Assembly (NCBI GenBank): GCA_003326205.1
Contig: LWTK01000034.1
Location: 124,001-188,000 of the forward strand
DNA length: 64,000 nt
Origin: Nostoc sp. ATCC 43529
GTDB lineage: Bacteria > Cyanobacteriota > Cyanobacteriia > Cyanobacteriales > Nostocaceae
Direction of reading: 5' to 3'
Each line of letters opens with the position of its first letter. The first letter of the stretch is position 1. The translations under genes were made by a program, and so were the position numbers. The notes beneath the pieces are model-generated. The model saw nothing but the letters and a program-made list of their open reading frames with translations, did not search any database and was not told the origin of the DNA. Positions 8,576 through 17,250 of the stretch are shown here, in pieces.

Positions 8576-10295
8576 AATGGTTTCCAACTTTCCGATGATG
8601 TACCGCAGTCAAGGTATCTGGCTTAGAAACTCGTCCAGCGTAGACGGTGCTGTATACTGCCCAGTGGTCGCCGCAGTCCATTCTGCTGACGACTTCGCAT
8701 TCCATGTAGGCGAGGGCGTCGGTGAGGATGGGGGCACCATTTTCGGCTGGCTGGGTTCTCACTCCTTGAAAGCGATCGGCACCAGGGGCAAACCGCTTCA
8801 AAAAGTGCTTCATCAGTGGTTGGAAATTGCCTTCTTCTAAGACGTTGAGAACAAAGCGATCGCCTACTTGCATCAATGATTCAATTGCTCTGTCTTTGGC
8901 GACTGCAATGGAAAATCCTAAGGGTTTGAAGCTGGCTTGGGCAACCCAGGAAGCTAACATCGCGCTGGAAACATCGCCTTTTTTGGCAGTAATGATGTAT
9001 AGTCCGCCGCTGAGTCTGCCTAGTGCTTTGTCTAAGTCTGCACCAAGGGATTTCATGGCTTTGATGCTGCGATCGCGTGTTACCCATTGACCCAAGTCTG
9101 TACCCGCTTCTTCACACAGTTTGTAGATGTTTTCTGTGGGTGTTTCCTTAATGCGAATTGCTGGGAAAACCGTTGTCAAGCCCAAATTTCGGAATTTACT
9201 CAGCAAAGGATCTATCGGTTCGTCATCGCCACCGCCACTTTCAAATACACCAATGGCTTGCTTTTCTTTGGTAGATCCTAAAATTGTGCTGAGTGCAGCT
9301 TGGATGTTAGCACCGCCAGAAGCAGGAGGTAAACCAACAACCAATCCAGCACAACGACCAACTAGTTCCCGGAGTTCTTGTAAATCGATTTCAGACCCCA
9401 AGTCCACAATTTCTACAGCAACATTGGTTTTAGCGATACCGTTGGCAATTGCTTGGGCAAGGCGATCGCCATAGCCGTATTCCGAAACATAAAATATGCC
9501 AATGGCTGTTTCTGGCTTGGCTTGGGTTTGGCTCCAAGTGCGGTAACGTCCAACAAGTTCGTCAACATTGTGAGATAATAACGGGCCGTGACCAGTGGCG
9601 ATCGTGGCGATGGTTTTTAATTCTCCCATCCGCTTGAGGGCAGACAGCACTGACCGAGCGTTTGGCCCCATCAAACATTCGTAGTAATATTTAAAGTCTG
9701 CTTCAATAGTTTTTAAGTCTTCATCGAAGGTGGTATCGGAACAATAGTGCATCCCGAAAGCATCGCAGGTGAAGAGAATCTGGGTTTTGTGGTCGAAGCT
9801 GAAGATTGTATCTGGCCAATGTAAATTTGGTGCAATTACGAATTCAAATTCATGACCGTTACCTAAATCCAAGCGATCGCCATTTTTCACAATCCGCCGT
9901 TTAAATGGCTGATGTACCAAATCCTCTAAAAACTGAATTGCTACTTTAGAGGCGACAACGGTGATATCCGGAGCCATTTGCAGCAAATCTTTGACTAAAC
10001 CGCTGTGGTCTGGCTCGGTGTGGCTGACAATCAAATAATCTATTTCTTTAGGGTTGATTAGTCCGGTAAGGGTATCAAAATATAGTTGACGAAACTTTTC
10101 GTGGGAGGTATCAACCAACGCTGTCTGCTCCCCGCGGATGAGAAACGAGTTATATGTAGTGCCGTTTTGCAGACCGAACTCAATATCGAAGCGATCGCGA
10201 TCCCAGTCCAACGAGCGAATTGCCGTTGTATCTTGAGCGATTTCTACAGTCTGTATGGTGAGCCGTTTTTCAGTTCTTTCGGTGAGTGCTACCAT
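8571..10295 (-). CDS. flv3: Diflavin flavodiiron protein, Flv3-type
   Basis: The 574-residue protein has a diiron metallo-beta-lactamase domain, a flavodoxin domain (IFYVSEYGYGDRLAQAI) and a flavin-reductase domain (SAMLASWVAQASFKPLG). The iron-binding motif is intact: H92-T-E94-P-D96-H97, with a further His in NLHWPD and Asp in TCDAFG. This marks the catalytically complete Flv3/Flv4 type. With Flv1 it should reduce O2 to water as an electron sink. The adjacent flv3-flv1 order without an intervening membrane gene fits a Flv1/Flv3 pair better than the flv4-sll0218-flv2 operon; in Anabaena such an adjacent pair is heterocyst-specific, but that role is only inferred here. The start is the ATG with AAGGAGG six to seven bases upstream. 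Confidence 0.9.
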   Translation of the reverse strand: MVALTERTEKRLTIQTVEIAQDTTAIRSLDWDRDRFDIEFGLQNGTTYNSFLIRGEQTALVDTSHEKFRQLYFDTLTGLINPKEIDYLIVSHTEPDHSGLVKDLLQMAPDITVVASKVAIQFLEDLVHQPFKRRIVKNGDRLDLGNGHEFEFVIAPNLHWPDTIFSFDHKTQILFTCDAFGMHYCSDTTFDEDLKTIEADFKYYYECLMGPNARSVLSALKRMGELKTIATIATGHGPLLSHNVDELVGRYRTWSQTQAKPETAIGIFYVSEYGYGDRLAQAIANGIAKTNVAVEIVDLGSEIDLQELRELVGRCAGLVVGLPPASGGANIQAALSTILGSTKEKQAIGVFESGGGDDEPIDPLLSKFRNLGLTTVFPAIRIKETPTENIYKLCEEAGTDLGQWVTRDRSIKAMKSLGADLDKALGRLSGGLYIITAKKGDVSSAMLASWVAQASFKPLGFSIAVAKDRAIESLMQVGDRFVLNVLEEGNFQPLMKHFLKRFAPGADRFQGVRTQPAENGAPILTDALAYMECEVVSRMDCGDHWAVYSTVYAGRVSKPDTLTAVHHRKVGNHY

Positions 10296-10402
10296 AACCC
10301 CCCTCCTTGACAAATTGAGTATTTATTCCTCTTGTCTTATTGTGACACGTGTTATATGTAAATTTTTATTAAAAAATTTATATTGATGTTAAAAAAAATC
10401 AA

Positions 10403-11293
10403 ATGATCGAACCGCAGAGGCACAGAGAACACAGAGAGAAGTCTGAGCGAAGGCTTCCTTGGAACGGAACTTCGGGAGAGAAGATTTGGCTAGCTTTGGA
10501 GATTGGAAATTCTCGGTTGCACTGGGCATTATTTAGGGGGGAAACTCTCGATAGTGCTTGGAATACTGAGTATTTGCCTGAGTCTGTTATCTATCAGCTG
10601 GCTCAATCTCAAACATTAGATGATTTACTAGTGGCAATTTCACCAACCCAAAATAGAGCTGAGGAAGACGCAGAGGAACAAACGGGCGATTCATCCTTCC
10701 CATCTCCCCCTCCCCTCCTCCTAGCCTCGGTAGTTCCCAGCCAAACTGCTATTTGGGAAACTTATCCAAACGTTCGGGTTATTACTTTAAATGAAGTACC
10801 TCTCAAAGCTATGTATCCCACATTAGGAATTGACCGTGCTTTAGCTTTGTGGGGTGCTGGAAAAACCTGGGGTTTTCCAATGTTGGTAATTGATGCAGGG
10901 ACAACGCTAACTTTTACGGCTGCGGATGCTAATCAGTGTTTAGTTGGAGGCGCAATTCTGCCGGGATTGGGCTTGCAATTTGCAACTCTCGGTCAAAAAA
11001 CAGGACAATTACCATTAGTTGAAATCCCAGATTTTGCATTACCGTCACGTTTTGCGCTGAATACAACAGAGGCAATTAAAAGCGGCGTGACTTACACTTT
11101 TCTAGCTGGAATTAAAGATTTTATTCAAGCGTGGTGGAATTTATTTCCTGATGGTAAGATTGCAATTAAAGGTGGCGATCGCACTTTAATAGTCAATTAT
11201 CTGCAAGCTTTGTATCCCGATATTGCAACACATTTAATTGTCGAACCAAATTTAATTTTTTGGGGAATGCGAGAAATAGTAAAACTGCTCTAA
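10403..11293 (+). CDS. coaX: Type III pantothenate kinase
   Basis: The product phosphorylates pantothenate, the first step of CoA synthesis. Family motifs are visible: [15 protein letters not shown] (ATP phosphate loop), [23 protein letters not shown] and [15 protein letters not shown]. At 296 residues it is longer than usual because of two repeat-derived parts. The first 27 residues ([12 protein letters not shown]) translate a common cyanobacterial CGCAGAGG-type repeat, and residues about 92-108 ([12 protein letters not shown], then SFPSPPP) look like repeat DNA inserted in frame. Translation could instead start at an internal TTG just before EIGNS. The gene is monocistronic. Confidence 0.88.
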   Translation: MIEPQRHREHREKSERRLPWNGTSGEKIWLALEIGNSRLHWALFRGETLDSAWNTEYLPESVIYQLAQSQTLDDLLVAISPTQNRAEEDAEEQTGDSSFPSPPPLLLASVVPSQTAIWETYPNVRVITLNEVPLKAMYPTLGIDRALALWGAGKTWGFPMLVIDAGTTLTFTAADANQCLVGGAILPGLGLQFATLGQKTGQLPLVEIPDFALPSRFALNTTEAIKSGVTYTFLAGIKDFIQAWWNLFPDGKIAIKGGDRTLIVNYLQALYPDIATHLIVEPNLIFWGMREIVKLL

Positions 11294-11628
11294 GTCAGGC
11301 CTATAGTAGTAAAATTATTTACGAATTAGAAAGGCTGACTTTATCATCTTTCTAATTGTTATCAATTTTGCAATTACAAAACGTGATTTATAGCAATATA
11401 TGTGTAAATATTTTTCAAAATTGGATAAGCTCAAATAGCTTTTTTGAATTATTTATTAATTTTTTTAGATAAAAATAATTTTTGTTGTTATGTTAAAACT
11501 TTATATTAATAGTTTTGCAAAAATATGATTAGTTCCAACCATAATATGAGAAATAAACATTCAAACCCGATTATTGTTTGAAGTTTAAAATTTGCTTTTG
11601 AATTTTGGTTCAACAAGGAAAAAGTGTT
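11294..11628. other. AT-rich leader region upstream of the carbonic anhydrase gene
   Basis: About 335 bp of AT-rich sequence with no gene or repeat family member. It must contain the promoter of the beta-carbonic anhydrase gene; I cannot single out a convincing -35/-10 pair. Confidence 0.4.
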
Positions 11629-12378
11629 ATGAACCCGATGAACGAATTTACGAGTCGGCGGCAAGTTTTAAAGTTAGCCGGAGTTAGTATTGCTGCTACT
11701 TGCACGAGTAGCGTATTTTGGAATGCTCAGCCAGCGCAAGCTGCGGTTGCACAATCAGATAAGCCTGTTGAGTCTGCTTCTCCATTGAAAAGATTGATGC
11801 TGGGGAATGCACGATTTATGGAGCAAAAGTTTCAGAACCCCAACCGCTCGCTCTCCCGTTTGAAAGAAGTTGCAGAACACCAGCACCCGTTTGCCGCCGT
11901 GCTAAGTTGTGCCGATTCGCGCGTACCAGCAGAAATTATCTTTGACCAAGGAATTGGAGATGTATTTGACGTTCGCATCGCTGGGAATATCGCCACTGCT
12001 GAGGCAATCGGTAGCCTTGAATATGCCGCCGTAAAATTGGATGTTCCCCTAATTATGGTGCTTGGTCATGAAAGATGTGGCGCAGTCAAAGCAGCGTTAG
12101 CAGGCGGGACGCTCCCTGGTCAAATTAGCACTTTGACTAAGGCAATTGAACCAGCGATAAAAAACAATACATATTTGAGGGATCTAAATTCGGCCGCTCT
12201 CATCAATCGAGCAGTTGAAGAAAATGTTAGATACCAAATTGATAAGCTGGAAAAAGAGTCGAAAGTTCTGGCTGACCTAGTAGAGAAAGGTAAATTGAAA
12301 ATTCGTGGGGGATGGTACGATTTGGATACAGGAGAAGTATGTCTAGTACGCGATAGAATGCTTCCTGGATGTTTTTGA
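11629..12378 (+). CDS. Beta-carbonic anhydrase with Tat signal peptide
   Basis: The protein converts CO2 and water to bicarbonate. Zinc ligands and partners of the beta class are present in the 249-residue form: Cys94 with Asp96-Ser-Arg98 (CADSR), and His147 with Cys150 (GHERCG). The N-terminus has a twin-arginine signal (SRRQVLKLAG), a hydrophobic stretch and an AQA cleavage region near residues 36-39, so it is probably exported to the periplasm, like the EcaB-type enzyme of cyanobacteria. The ATG at 11629 has AAGGAA eight bases upstream; an in-frame TTG eight codons earlier is less likely. It stands alone, with a hairpin after it. Confidence 0.9.
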   Translation: MNPMNEFTSRRQVLKLAGVSIAATCTSSVFWNAQPAQAAVAQSDKPVESASPLKRLMLGNARFMEQKFQNPNRSLSRLKEVAEHQHPFAAVLSCADSRVPAEIIFDQGIGDVFDVRIAGNIATAEAIGSLEYAAVKLDVPLIMVLGHERCGAVKAALAGGTLPGQISTLTKAIEPAIKNNTYLRDLNSAALINRAVEENVRYQIDKLEKESKVLADLVEKGKLKIRGGWYDLDTGEVCLVRDRMLPGCF

Positions 12379-12418
12379 TTACTAACAGATGTTGTGTTTT
12401 GTTCGTTGACTGCTGACG

Positions 12419-12438
12419 GTTAACTGTCAACAGTTAAC
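12419..12438. terminator. Hairpin after the carbonic anhydrase gene
   Basis: Perfect 8-bp inverted repeat GTTAACTG (12419-12426) and CAGTTAAC (12431-12438) with a TCAA loop, between the convergent carbonic anhydrase and hydrolase genes. It has no clear T-run, so terminator function is only suggested. Confidence 0.4.
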
Positions 12439-12483
12439 AGCCAACACGAAATACAACCGCAGTTAAGACCAATAAAGAGTAAG

Positions 12484-13308
12484 TTAAAATAATCCCCAAT
12501 TTTCTTTAATAAACTCCCGAATATCCATTGCTATATCCCCAGCACAAGATTGTGGTAAATCATTTCCGGCATGGGTAATCATTTTCAACTCAACTTTTGG
12601 AATTAGTTGGCTATAAACTTGACTTTTGGCTAGAGCATCTGGCCTATCTTGGCCACCTTGTAAAATCAAAGTTGGGACTTCAATCATGTAAAGACGTTTT
12701 TGTAGTGATTCCGCCTCAATTTCTGCTTGTCGGCGTTTGAAAAGTAACTGACAAGCTATGGGATAACGCAATAAATCCTGACGTAATTGCAAATCCTGTG
12801 TAATTTTTTCATGCCAGCCCAGGATTTTAGTTAAAGTAATTAGCGATCGCAACAATTTAACCACCAAGGGTGAGTAATTCAATAATCGCCGCATCTTCCG
12901 AAAATACTCTTCTTGTCCTGCTATCTCTACGCCCTCAGGTGCTAGCAGTACCATACCATTAACATTCTCTGGATACTTTAGGGCATAACTAGCAGCAATC
13001 CAACCTCCAAGAGAATGCCCCACTAAATAAACTTTTTCTAGCTTGACAGCTTGCAAGAACTCAGCTAAACACTCGACTTGTAAATCAATCGAATGATGAA
13101 TATTAGGATTCTCCGACTCACCAAAGCCCAACAAATCAGGTGCAAAGCAATGGAAATTCTCTGCAAGGGACTCCATCACAGATAACCATTCACTGCTATC
13201 ATTCCAAGCACCATGTAAAAAAATTACAGGAATTTCTGCACCAACTTCACGCCAAAATAATAACCCTTGAGAAAGCTTTCTCCGCGAGTTACGGAAAAGT
13301 GTATCCAT
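12484..13308 (-). CDS. Alpha/beta hydrolase
   Basis: The 274-residue protein is a classical alpha/beta hydrolase. It has the oxyanion-hole region FLHGAWNDSSEW, the nucleophile elbow GHSLGGW (catalytic Ser at about residue 98), the acid Asp in LILQGGQDRPD and the C-terminal His in ITHAGNDLPQ. A cap region lies in the middle (about 130-200). Relatives include esterases and haloalkane or C-C bond hydrolases, and the substrate cannot be deduced. It has no signal peptide and so is probably cytosolic. No operon partner is visible. Confidence 0.85.
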   Translation of the reverse strand: MDTLFRNSRRKLSQGLLFWREVGAEIPVIFLHGAWNDSSEWLSVMESLAENFHCFAPDLLGFGESENPNIHHSIDLQVECLAEFLQAVKLEKVYLVGHSLGGWIAASYALKYPENVNGMVLLAPEGVEIAGQEEYFRKMRRLLNYSPLVVKLLRSLITLTKILGWHEKITQDLQLRQDLLRYPIACQLLFKRRQAEIEAESLQKRLYMIEVPTLILQGGQDRPDALAKSQVYSQLIPKVELKMITHAGNDLPQSCAGDIAMDIREFIKENWGLF

Positions 13309-13345
13309 TTTAATTTAGTAGTGAACCTTTAGCACCATAATAAAT

Positions 13346-13537
13346 AGTCATTGGTCATTGGTCATTAATTATTTGCAAGGACAAAGCGTAAAGTCTCTAG
13401 GAAGACTTACTATAATAGTTCATCAGTTTGCCGTGTTCGCAAGCGTCTTGATTTGCCACATTACAGGGTACAGAACTTTGTAACAGAGTACTAATGACTA
13501 ATAACTAATGACCAATGACAAATAACTAATAACAAAA
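13346..13537. repeat. Inverted STRR pair (TAGTCATTGG family)
   Basis: TAGTCATTGGTCATTGGTCATT at about 13346 is matched by the complementary array ACTAATGACTAATAACTAATGACCAATG near 13493-13535. They flank about 140 bp of unique sequence between the hydrolase and Nudix genes. Confidence 0.6.
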
Positions 13538-13542
13538 TATTA

Positions 13543-14037
13543 TTATGCCAAGGTTGTCAAGCCATTCAAGTAATCTTGCAACTGTTGAGTATGGTCGTGA
13601 GACATTTGTCCTGGAGGTAGCAAATTTGGAGGAAAAGCTTGGATTTCCATAACTTCCAAAGCATCTTTAACTTCCATTGTCCCACTTACTTCGGCTTCAA
13701 CCACAATACAAATTGAATGAATTCTGGGATCGCGGTCTGGCGAAGAGTAAACTCCTACTAAACGGTTAATTTTCACCAATTCTAATCCAGTTTCCTCCAT
13801 TAATTCCCGGCGGACTGTGTTGGGAATATCTTCTCCCCAATCAACCATACCTCCAGGCAATGACCAAAGACCATTGTCGCGTCGCCGGATCAGTACGATC
13901 CGACCGTCAGGTAAAATCGGGATGATACTAGTGCCAGTAATGGGATGACGAAATATAATACCCAATACTGTTTGTCCAATACGCCATAAGCTACGTGTGG
14001 ACTCGACAGCTGAAGGAAAAAAAGCAATAACGTTCAA
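13543..14037 (-). CDS. Nudix hydrolase
   Basis: The 164-residue protein carries a complete Nudix box from about residue 62 (GGMVDWGEDIPNTVRRELME followed by ETGLEL), fitting the GX5EX7REUXEEXGU consensus. It probably hydrolyses a nucleoside diphosphate derivative with Mg2+. The preceding strand RIVLIRRRDNGLWSLPGG is typical for ADP-ribose or nucleotide-type Nudix enzymes. The substrate is unknown. It has a distant relative in this window (36376-36807). It is monocistronic, followed by an STRR pair. Confidence 0.87.
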   Translation of the reverse strand: MNVIAFFPSAVESTRSLWRIGQTVLGIIFRHPITGTSIIPILPDGRIVLIRRRDNGLWSLPGGMVDWGEDIPNTVRRELMEETGLELVKINRLVGVYSSPDRDPRIHSICIVVEAEVSGTMEVKDALEVMEIQAFPPNLLPPGQMSHDHTQQLQDYLNGLTTLA

Positions 14038-15121
14038 TCTTCAAAATTTATGTGTTGTATTCTATATTTCTCTACCACTTACATCAGCCTCAACTCATAA
14101 AATTTTGTTGAGTTTTGTTTTATACAAAAATGTTTGTGGTTTGAGATTTTATTCTAACGATTTACGTAGAACACTCCCAATTCTAACATCAAGTTTCCTT
14201 CAGAAGCACTGTATTTCTATATACATAATATTTTCTCTTTATCCTTTGTTAGAAAGTTCTCAACGCCAGAAGCCAGCGCTCAGACTTTGCCGTTTGTCCA
14301 TTGCAAATAATTAATGACCAATCAAGAATGAACAATGACTAAGAGGATATTTGAAAAGTATTGGGCGAATATAATTCGCTACTATACAAGCGAAGTCCAC
14401 CTGGGTGGACTAATATAAAATCAAGAGTTTTTAACCCACGCAGGCGGTCACTGAGCTTGTCGAAGTGTGGGTTTTGTTTGTGTAGCCGCGACTTCCAGTC
14501 GCCCGGCAAGTAATAAATTAGACTTTTCAAACAACCTGTAATATAAGAATCATATTTGATTTTTGAAATTATTTAAGTGCTGCACGAAGCCCTATAGGCA
14601 GGGAATTGCGAGTAGCGAATAGAGAATCAGGCTTTGAAATCTTTACAAAGTCTTTTTAAAAGTCAAATCATAGCCTCATAAAACAAATCATTTAAAACTA
14701 CTATATTACTCAACTAAGCTTAATTAAAGTTTTCCCTGAATAAATAATATTAGTTTTTTATAAATACAACACTACAACAACTAATTAGCTAATTTATACA
14801 CAAGATGCAAAGTAGTAAGGTACAGATAATCGTAGGTAATATGTTCCGTAGCCGTGTACTTCATTATTTACCTGAAATACGCTGTATAGCTCTATATATT
14901 TAAGATGATATTTGAATATCAGAAATGATATTTTTATCTAGCTCTGGTCAGATATTTTTAAATTTTGATTGACATAACAAGGTTGAATACGGTAGACTAG
15001 AACACTGTTTAAAGCGTATCGATTAGTCACTAGGCTAAAAGCATATCAAGAACATTGGTAGCTGATATTGCCTACGTCATGCCTAGTTGCGATTTTTTTG
15101 TTGTTTATTCATGAGGTGAAC
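14038..15121. other. 1.1-kb region without a supportable gene
   Basis: The only identifiable objects are a repeat with GTGTAGCCGCGACTTCCAGT (about 14434-14504, second copy at about 39597-39645) and a copy of the CATATTTGATTTTTGAAA motif (about 14551) that also ends the MITE at 63257. The short frames here overlap these repeats and do not look like genes. The promoter of the 54-aa protein gene lies at the right end. Confidence 0.5.
14434..14504. repeat. Dispersed repeat (GTAGCCGCGACTTC family), copy 1
   Basis: The segment from AACCCACGCAGGCGG to GTAGCCGCGACTTCCAGTCG recurs with few changes at about 39597-39645. CCCACGCAGGCGG and a later GTGGGTTTT give it partial dyad symmetry. Confidence 0.55.
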
Positions 15122-15286
15122 ATGGCTAAGCGCCGTAACCCGAAAAAAGAAAAGGCGCTACGGAACCAGGCATATGCCCGGAAGTTTCGTAAACGGACTA
15201 CGACAGGAAGAATGCAGAGAAGGTTCCAACAAAGACCACCGAAGAGTGAGGAAGATGAGGGCGCAGCAGCAATTGACGCTGAGTAA
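15122..15286 (+). CDS. Small highly basic protein, 54 aa
   Basis: The product begins MAKRRNPKKEKALRNQAYAR and is dense in Lys and Arg up to about residue 40, then ends in an acidic tail (EEDEGAAAIDAE). This pattern suggests an RNA- or ribosome-associated protein, but I recognise no family. The ATG is preceded by a GAGG ribosome site six bases upstream; a longer frame from 15068 would add an unlikely hydrophobic leader. A strong terminator follows at 15327, supporting a real monocistronic gene. Confidence 0.65.
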   Translation: MAKRRNPKKEKALRNQAYARKFRKRTTTGRMQRRFQQRPPKSEEDEGAAAIDAE

Positions 15287-15326
15287 GTTGCCTGTTAATA
15301 TACTTACTTTTTAAGTCTTTTAGAAT

Positions 15327-15360
15327 TTGAGGGCGTACACTTGTACGCCCTCAATTATTT
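15327..15360 (+). terminator. Rho-independent terminator after the 54-aa gene
   Basis: Stem TTGAGGGCGTAC (15327-15338), loop ACTT, complementary GTACGCCCTCAA (15343-15354), then a T-rich tail TTATTTT. The 12-bp GC-containing stem and the position about 40 bases after the stop fit a terminator. Confidence 0.75.
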
Positions 15361-15378
15361 TAGGGCATTGGACAAATA

Positions 15379-15466
15379 GGGAGTGAGGAGTGAGGAGTGA
15401 GGAGTTAAGAGTTAAGAGTTATTCTCCGTCTGCCTCCCCATCTCCCCATCTCCCTACTCCCTATCT
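15379..15466. repeat. STRR heptamers (GGAGTGA / CCCCATC types)
   Basis: GGAGTGAGGAGTGAGGAG and GAGTTAAGAGTT are followed by TCCCCATCTCCCCATCTCCC, reaching into the last codons and stop of argH on the minus strand. Two unrelated heptamer types sit side by side. Confidence 0.6.
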
Positions 15467-16848
15467 TCCCCAATTTGAGCGCGGGCAGCTATGAGTGCTT
15501 CATGTACCTGTGCAAAGCCGGTACCGCCGTAACTGTTGCGGGCAGCCACGACTTGGCGAGGGGATATGGCTTGATAAATATCTGGGGCAAATGCTGGATG
15601 TAGTTGTTGCCACTCGTCTAGTGTCAAATCTTTTAGGAGTTTACCTGCGGCAATACTGGTTTTTACGACTTTACCCACGAGATTGTAAGCTTCTCGGAAA
15701 GGGACACCTCGTGCTGCTAGATAATCTGCGACATCGGTGGCATTGGAAAAGTCTTCTGTCACCGCTTCGGCTAAGCGCTGGGTACGAAATTCTAAGCCTT
15801 CCCCTAATAAAATTGTCATTGCTTCTAGAGAGGCTTTGACTGTGTTGACGCTATCAAATAAACCTTCTTTATCTTCTTGTAAGTCTTTGTTATATGCCAG
15901 GGGTAACCCTTTCATAATCACCAGCATTGCTTGGAGATGACCAAACACACGCCCTGTTTTTCCCCGTACTAATTCTGGCACATCGGGATTTTTCTTTTGG
16001 GGCATGATACTGGAACCGGTTGCACAGCTATCTTTGAGGGTGACAAACCGAAATTCTTCAGATGACCAAAGAATGACTTCTTCTGCAAGCCGACTGAGGT
16101 GAACCATAATTAAGCTAGCAGCACATAAGAATTCGATCGCAAAATCGCGATCGCTTACTCCATCGAGGCTATTAGCATAAATTTTGTCAAAATTCAATAG
16201 TTTGGCTGTGTAATGGCGGTCAATGGGGAATGTAGTCCCGGCTAAAGCACCACACCCCAAAGGTGAAATATTCACGCGGCGAGAAACATCAGTTAGGCGT
16301 TCCCAGTCGCGTTGTGCCATTTGAAAGTAAGCCAAAAGATGATGAGCTAAACTCAGAGGTTGGGCGCGTTGCAGGTGAGTATAGCCAGGAATTAAAGTTT
16401 CAACGTTTTTTTCGGCTATATTTAGCAGGATACTTTGAAATTCGCGCAATTGGTTTTTAATTTGTTCGATTTGGTCGCGGAGATACAATCTAGTATCAGT
16501 ACCAACTTGGTCATTTCGCGATCGCGCTGTATGCAGTTTTTTACCCACATCGCCGACAATTTCCGTCAATCGTCGTTCCACTGCAAAATGCACATCTTCA
16601 GCATCGACACCAGGCTGAAATTTTCCTTGGCGGTACTCTTGGCGAACTTGTTCTAAGCCTGCAATTAGTTGGTCGCCTTCTTCTTGGGAAATTATGCCCG
16701 TGTGAGCCAGCATTTTTGCATGAGCTTGAGAACCAGTCAAGTCATATTCTATTAATTCAATATCAAAATTTATACTGGCATTAAAACGAGCGATCGCTGG
16801 ATGTAATGCTGATTCAAACCGCTGACTCCAAGTTTGTTCTTTAGTCAT
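15454..16848 (-). CDS. argH: Argininosuccinate lyase
   Basis: The enzyme splits argininosuccinate into arginine and fumarate, the last step of arginine synthesis. The 464-residue length is normal. The fumarase/aspartase superfamily signature [12 protein letters not shown] (catalytic Ser loop) is present, along with [12 protein letters not shown] and [16 protein letters not shown]. The start at [11 protein letters not shown] fits the family; an upstream in-frame ATG would add eight residues. Arginine also feeds cyanophycin synthesis, for which cphA and cphB lie about 6-10 kb away, but there is no operon link. Confidence 0.97.
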   Translation of the reverse strand: MTKEQTWSQRFESALHPAIARFNASINFDIELIEYDLTGSQAHAKMLAHTGIISQEEGDQLIAGLEQVRQEYRQGKFQPGVDAEDVHFAVERRLTEIVGDVGKKLHTARSRNDQVGTDTRLYLRDQIEQIKNQLREFQSILLNIAEKNVETLIPGYTHLQRAQPLSLAHHLLAYFQMAQRDWERLTDVSRRVNISPLGCGALAGTTFPIDRHYTAKLLNFDKIYANSLDGVSDRDFAIEFLCAASLIMVHLSRLAEEVILWSSEEFRFVTLKDSCATGSSIMPQKKNPDVPELVRGKTGRVFGHLQAMLVIMKGLPLAYNKDLQEDKEGLFDSVNTVKASLEAMTILLGEGLEFRTQRLAEAVTEDFSNATDVADYLAARGVPFREAYNLVGKVVKTSIAAGKLLKDLTLDEWQQLHPAFAPDIYQAISPRQVVAARNSYGGTGFAQVHEALIAARAQIGEDRE

Positions 16849-16870
16849 AAATATGAGGGGAATGGGCATC

Positions 16871-16936
16871 AATTTTGGATTTTAAATTTTAGATTTTGGA
16901 TTAATCTAAAATCTAAAATCCAAAATCTAAAATTAA
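16871..16936. repeat. AT-rich inverted repeat (ATTTTAGATTTTGGATT)
   Basis: TTTTAGATTTTGGATT is followed directly by AATCTAAAATCTAAAATCCAAAATCTAAAAT, giving a nearly perfect hairpin between argH and the 68-aa gene. Similar TTTTAGATTTGGGATT copies occur at about 23405. Confidence 0.55.
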
Positions 16937-16937
16937 T

Positions 16938-17144
16938 TTAGCCGTAGCTAGTTAGATTCCGAATGATATAGCCAATGACTAAACCAATCAACAATGCCCA
17001 CACTTGTCCTGTTTGTATAAAATGGTTCCAAGCTTTTTGCATCTGACCCATCAAGTCTGGATCGGTAACTGTTTGTGCTAGTGCCGTCAAATTTACAGGC
17101 AAATGCCAAAATAATTGGTATATGAAATCGCTGTAGTGGCTCAT
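16938..17144 (-). CDS. Small membrane protein, 68 aa
   Basis: The protein has a polar N-terminal half and one clear C-terminal membrane helix (about residues 48-64, VWALLIGLVIGYIIRNL). The context FIQTGQVWALLIGLVIGYIIRN is typical of small cyanobacterial membrane proteins with no assigned function. It lies between larB and argH on the same strand, with a 90-bp gap to argH holding an AT-rich hairpin, so co-transcription with argH is doubtful. Confidence 0.6.
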   Translation of the reverse strand: MSHYSDFIYQLFWHLPVNLTALAQTVTDPDLMGQMQKAWNHFIQTGQVWALLIGLVIGYIIRNLTSYG

Positions 17145-17250
17145 GTCCGGTGATTATATAGATTGGAGATCCCAAATTTCAGTATCAGTTGATTTATAAA
17201 TAAATTACTGAAAAATACTGAGGTCTTGGTTATGACTTTAATGTCTTAAC

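Noticed and set aside
8577..9637. Long plus-strand frames inside flv3
   Set aside because: They are antisense shadows of a well-supported conserved gene.
14339..14530. 63-codon minus-strand frame
   Set aside because: It overlaps the GTAGCCGCGACTTC repeat and has no family match or ribosome site.
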